DNA of 7,195 nucleotides from Azonexus sp. (GTDB lineage Bacteria; Pseudomonadota; Gammaproteobacteria; Burkholderiales; Rhodocyclaceae): positions 1 through 7,195 of the forward strand of contig JAISPT010000078.1 of assembly GCA_031274715.1 (NCBI GenBank), in the 5' to 3' direction. Below are positions 5,579-7,195 of this stretch, one piece after another. The stretch's first letter is position 1. Each line of letters starts with the position of its first letter. Under the pieces are notes generated by a model, which was not told the DNA's origin, did no database searches, and saw only the letters and a program-made list of their open reading frames with translations. Both the position numbers and the translations under genes were made by a program.

Positions 5579-6468
5579 GCGTCGCACCGTTCGCCGAATG
5601 GATGGGCAGCGTTCAGGCCCGCGTCGAAGCCGCGCTGTCCCGCTGCCTGCCGGGTGCCGACGGTATCCCACAACGCCTGCACGAAGCCATGCGCTACGCC
5701 GCGCTCGGCGGCGGCAAGCGCGTCCGCCCACTGCTCGCCTTCGCCGCTGGCGAACTAAGCGGTGCGGCGCCGGAAAAACTCGACCTCGTCGCCAGTGCCG
5801 TCGAGTTGATCCACGCCTATTCGCTGGTCCACGACGACCTGCCGTGCATGGACGATGACGTGCTGCGTCGTGGCCGCCCGACCTGCCATGTCGAATACGG
5901 CGAAGCAACCGCCCTGCTGGTCGGCGACAGCCTGCAGACCCGGGCCTTCGAACTGCTGGCCGGCGCCGACCTCGGCGAACCGGCACGGCAGCTCGAGATG
6001 ATCACCCTGCTCGCTCACGCCAGCGGCTCGCGTGGCATGGCCGGCGGCCAGGCGATCGACCTCGCCGCGGTCGGCAAACCACTGGAGCAACCTGAACTCG
6101 AACTGATGCATGCGCTGAAGACCGGCGCCCTGATCCGCGCCGCCGTGCTACTTGGCGCCCTGGCCGGCGCGCCGCTGACCAGCCAACAACGTGCACAACT
6201 GGATCGCTTCGCCAAACGCGTCGGCTTGCTCTTCCAGGTCGTCGACGACATTCTCGACTGCACCGCCAATACGGCCACGCTGGGCAAAACAGCCGGCAAG
6301 GACGAAGCCGCCGCCAAGCCGACCTACGTCACGCTGCTCGGCCTCGACGCCGCCCGCGTCTATGCTGAGGAACTGCGTACCGAGGCCCTGGCGGCACTGG
6401 CCGTGTTCGGCGAGCGGGCGGCGCGCCTGACCCAACTGGCCGACTTCATCTGCCACCGGCAATTCTGA
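5575..6468 (+). CDS. ispA: Farnesyl diphosphate synthase (short-chain polyprenyl synthase)
   Basis: This 297-residue cytoplasmic enzyme condenses dimethylallyl or geranyl diphosphate with isopentenyl diphosphate to farnesyl diphosphate, the precursor of undecaprenyl phosphate, quinone side chains and hopanoids. It has the isopentenyl-binding GGGKRVRP (45-52), the first aspartate-rich motif D87-D88 LPCM D93-D94-D95 with the two-residue spacer of bacterial FPP synthases followed by LRRGRPT, GQAIDL (158-163), KTG (182-184), and the second motif FQVVDDILD (D224, D225, D228) with the TLGKTAGKDEAAAKPTY segment. C91 replaces the usual Ala inside the first motif. It starts inside the xseB stop codon, with GGAGGG (5566-5571) three bases before the ATG, so it is translationally coupled. 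Chain length is inferred from the motif; geranyl diphosphate synthesis cannot be excluded. Confidence 0.96.
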   Translation: MSVAPFAEWMGSVQARVEAALSRCLPGADGIPQRLHEAMRYAALGGGKRVRPLLAFAAGELSGAAPEKLDLVASAVELIHAYSLVHDDLPCMDDDVLRRGRPTCHVEYGEATALLVGDSLQTRAFELLAGADLGEPARQLEMITLLAHASGSRGMAGGQAIDLAAVGKPLEQPELELMHALKTGALIRAAVLLGALAGAPLTSQQRAQLDRFAKRVGLLFQVVDDILDCTANTATLGKTAGKDEAAAKPTYVTLLGLDAARVYAEELRTEALAALAVFGERAARLTQLADFICHRQF

Positions 6469-6470
6469 TA

Positions 6471-7195
6471 ATGACCGCCGTACCCTCCTACGCCCTGCTC
6501 GAAACCATTAACAGTCCGGCCGACCTGCGCCGCCTGGAACGCAAGCAACTGACGCAACTGGCCGACGAACTGCGCGCCTTCCTGATCGAATCGGTGGCGC
6601 AGACCGGTGGCCATCTGTCGTCCAATCTCGGCACCGTCGAACTGACCATCGCCCTGCACACCGTCTACGACACGCCGCACGACCGCCTGGTCTGGGATGT
6701 CGGCCACCAGTGCTATCCGCACAAGATCCTGACCGGCCGACGCAACGACATGAACCAGCTGCGCATGCGTCACGGCGTCGCCGGCTTTCCCAAGCGCGGC
6801 GAGAGCCCCTACGACACCTTTGGCGTCGGCCACTCGTCGACCTCGATCTCGGCCGCCCTGGGCATGGCGCTGGCCGCCCGGCACAAAGGCGAGGAACGCA
6901 AGGTGGCGGCCGTCATCGGCGACGGCGCGATGTCGGCCGGCATGGCCTTCGAGGCACTGAACAACGCCGGCGTCGCCGACACCGACATGCTGGTCATCCT
7001 CAACGATAACGAGATGTCGATCTCGCCGCCGGTCGGCGCGTTGAATAAAATCCTGACCCGCCTGATGTCGGGCAAGACTTACAACGCCGCCCGCGAGGCT
7101 GGACGCCACATGCTCGGCTTCGCGCCACCGCTGCTCGAACTGGCCCGCCGCGCCGAGGAACACGTCAAGGGCATGATCGCCCCCGGCACGCTGTT
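6471..7195 (+). CDS. dxs: 1-deoxy-D-xylulose-5-phosphate synthase, N-terminal part
   Basis: The gene runs off the right edge after 241 codons, out of about 620 for the family. Dxs joins pyruvate and glyceraldehyde 3-phosphate, using thiamine diphosphate, in the first committed step of the MEP isoprenoid pathway. Visible hallmarks are TGGHLSSNLGTVELT (45-59) with active-site H48, WDVGHQCYPHKILTGR (75-90), FGVGHSSTSIS (117-127), the thiamine diphosphate/Mg motif GDGAMSAG (150-157), and LNDNEMSIS (177-185). C81 stands where Ala is usual in GHQAY. The ATG lies two bases after the ispA stop and has no clear ribosome site, so it is probably coupled to ispA. No frameshift is seen. Confidence 0.97.
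   Translation, partial: MTAVPSYALLETINSPADLRRLERKQLTQLADELRAFLIESVAQTGGHLSSNLGTVELTIALHTVYDTPHDRLVWDVGHQCYPHKILTGRRNDMNQLRMRHGVAGFPKRGESPYDTFGVGHSSTSISAALGMALAARHKGEERKVAAVIGDGAMSAGMAFEALNNAGVADTDMLVILNDNEMSISPPVGALNKILTRLMSGKTYNAAREAGRHMLGFAPPLLELARRAEEHVKGMIAPGTL

Noticed and set aside
5234..5986. Upstream in-frame extension of the oxygenase gene to 628 codons on the minus strand
   Set aside because: The extra 251 codons run antisense through xseB and the start of ispA, are arginine-rich and low in complexity, and resemble no protein. A good ribosome site and family similarity place the start at 5233.
6360..7163. Minus-strand 267-codon frame opposite dxs
   Set aside because: It is antisense to the unmistakable dxs and the end of ispA; its composition is that expected from GC-biased third positions.
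5438..7195. A fused or novel function in the xseB-ispA-dxs block
   Set aside because: Order, overlaps and motifs are ordinary for betaproteobacteria; the single Cys substitutions (ispA C91, dxs C81) are mild.

Overview
The window looks like a chromosomal segment of a GC-rich betaproteobacterium, most like the Rhodocyclales (Dechloromonas/Azonexus/Accumulibacter type). I infer this from codon use, from the xseB-ispA-dxs operon with a divergent Rieske oxygenase gene, and from queG lying back to back with a tsaE start. No database search was possible, so the genus is uncertain. Most genes are housekeeping or signalling genes. No CRISPR array, prophage, tRNA or rRNA is visible.

Layout, left to right. 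Bases 1-77 hold two short GC-rich palindromes of the dispersed-repeat kind. On the minus strand, ending at 246, lies what I read as the first ~35 codons of tsaE (t6A ATPase); similarity stops near 145, before the P-loop. queG (epoxyqueuosine reductase) runs rightward from 241. Next on the plus strand is a c-di-GMP-type protein (1359-2483) with an apparently degenerate GGDEF-like N-terminus and an EAL domain. A minus-strand pair follows: a SpoIIAA-like (STAS-type) protein (2565-2921) and, upstream of it in transcription, a ten-helix DMT/EamA permease (3127-3978). A Rieske non-haem iron oxygenase (4100-5233) is also on the minus strand with its own terminator. Divergent from it is xseB (5339-5578), ispA (5575-6468) and the first 241 codons of dxs (6471 to the window edge), tightly packed as one operon that feeds isoprenoid precursor synthesis.

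The most notable structure is a 165-bp element at 2964-3128 between the permease and the SpoIIAA-like gene. It has long terminal inverted repeats, is an almost full-length symmetric palindrome with its apex at the exact centre, and is flanked by a 5-bp direct duplication (AATCC). It has the form of a MITE. Its insertion supplies the permease stop codon. Removing it in silico extends the permease by 13 codons to a TGA that overlaps the ATG of the SpoIIAA-like gene (ATGA), so the element seems to have split a translationally coupled gene pair.

Nothing here amounts to a new defence or biosynthetic system. The points worth following up are the MITE and its effect on the gene pair, the interrupted tsaE start, and the oxygenase next to the isoprenoid operon.
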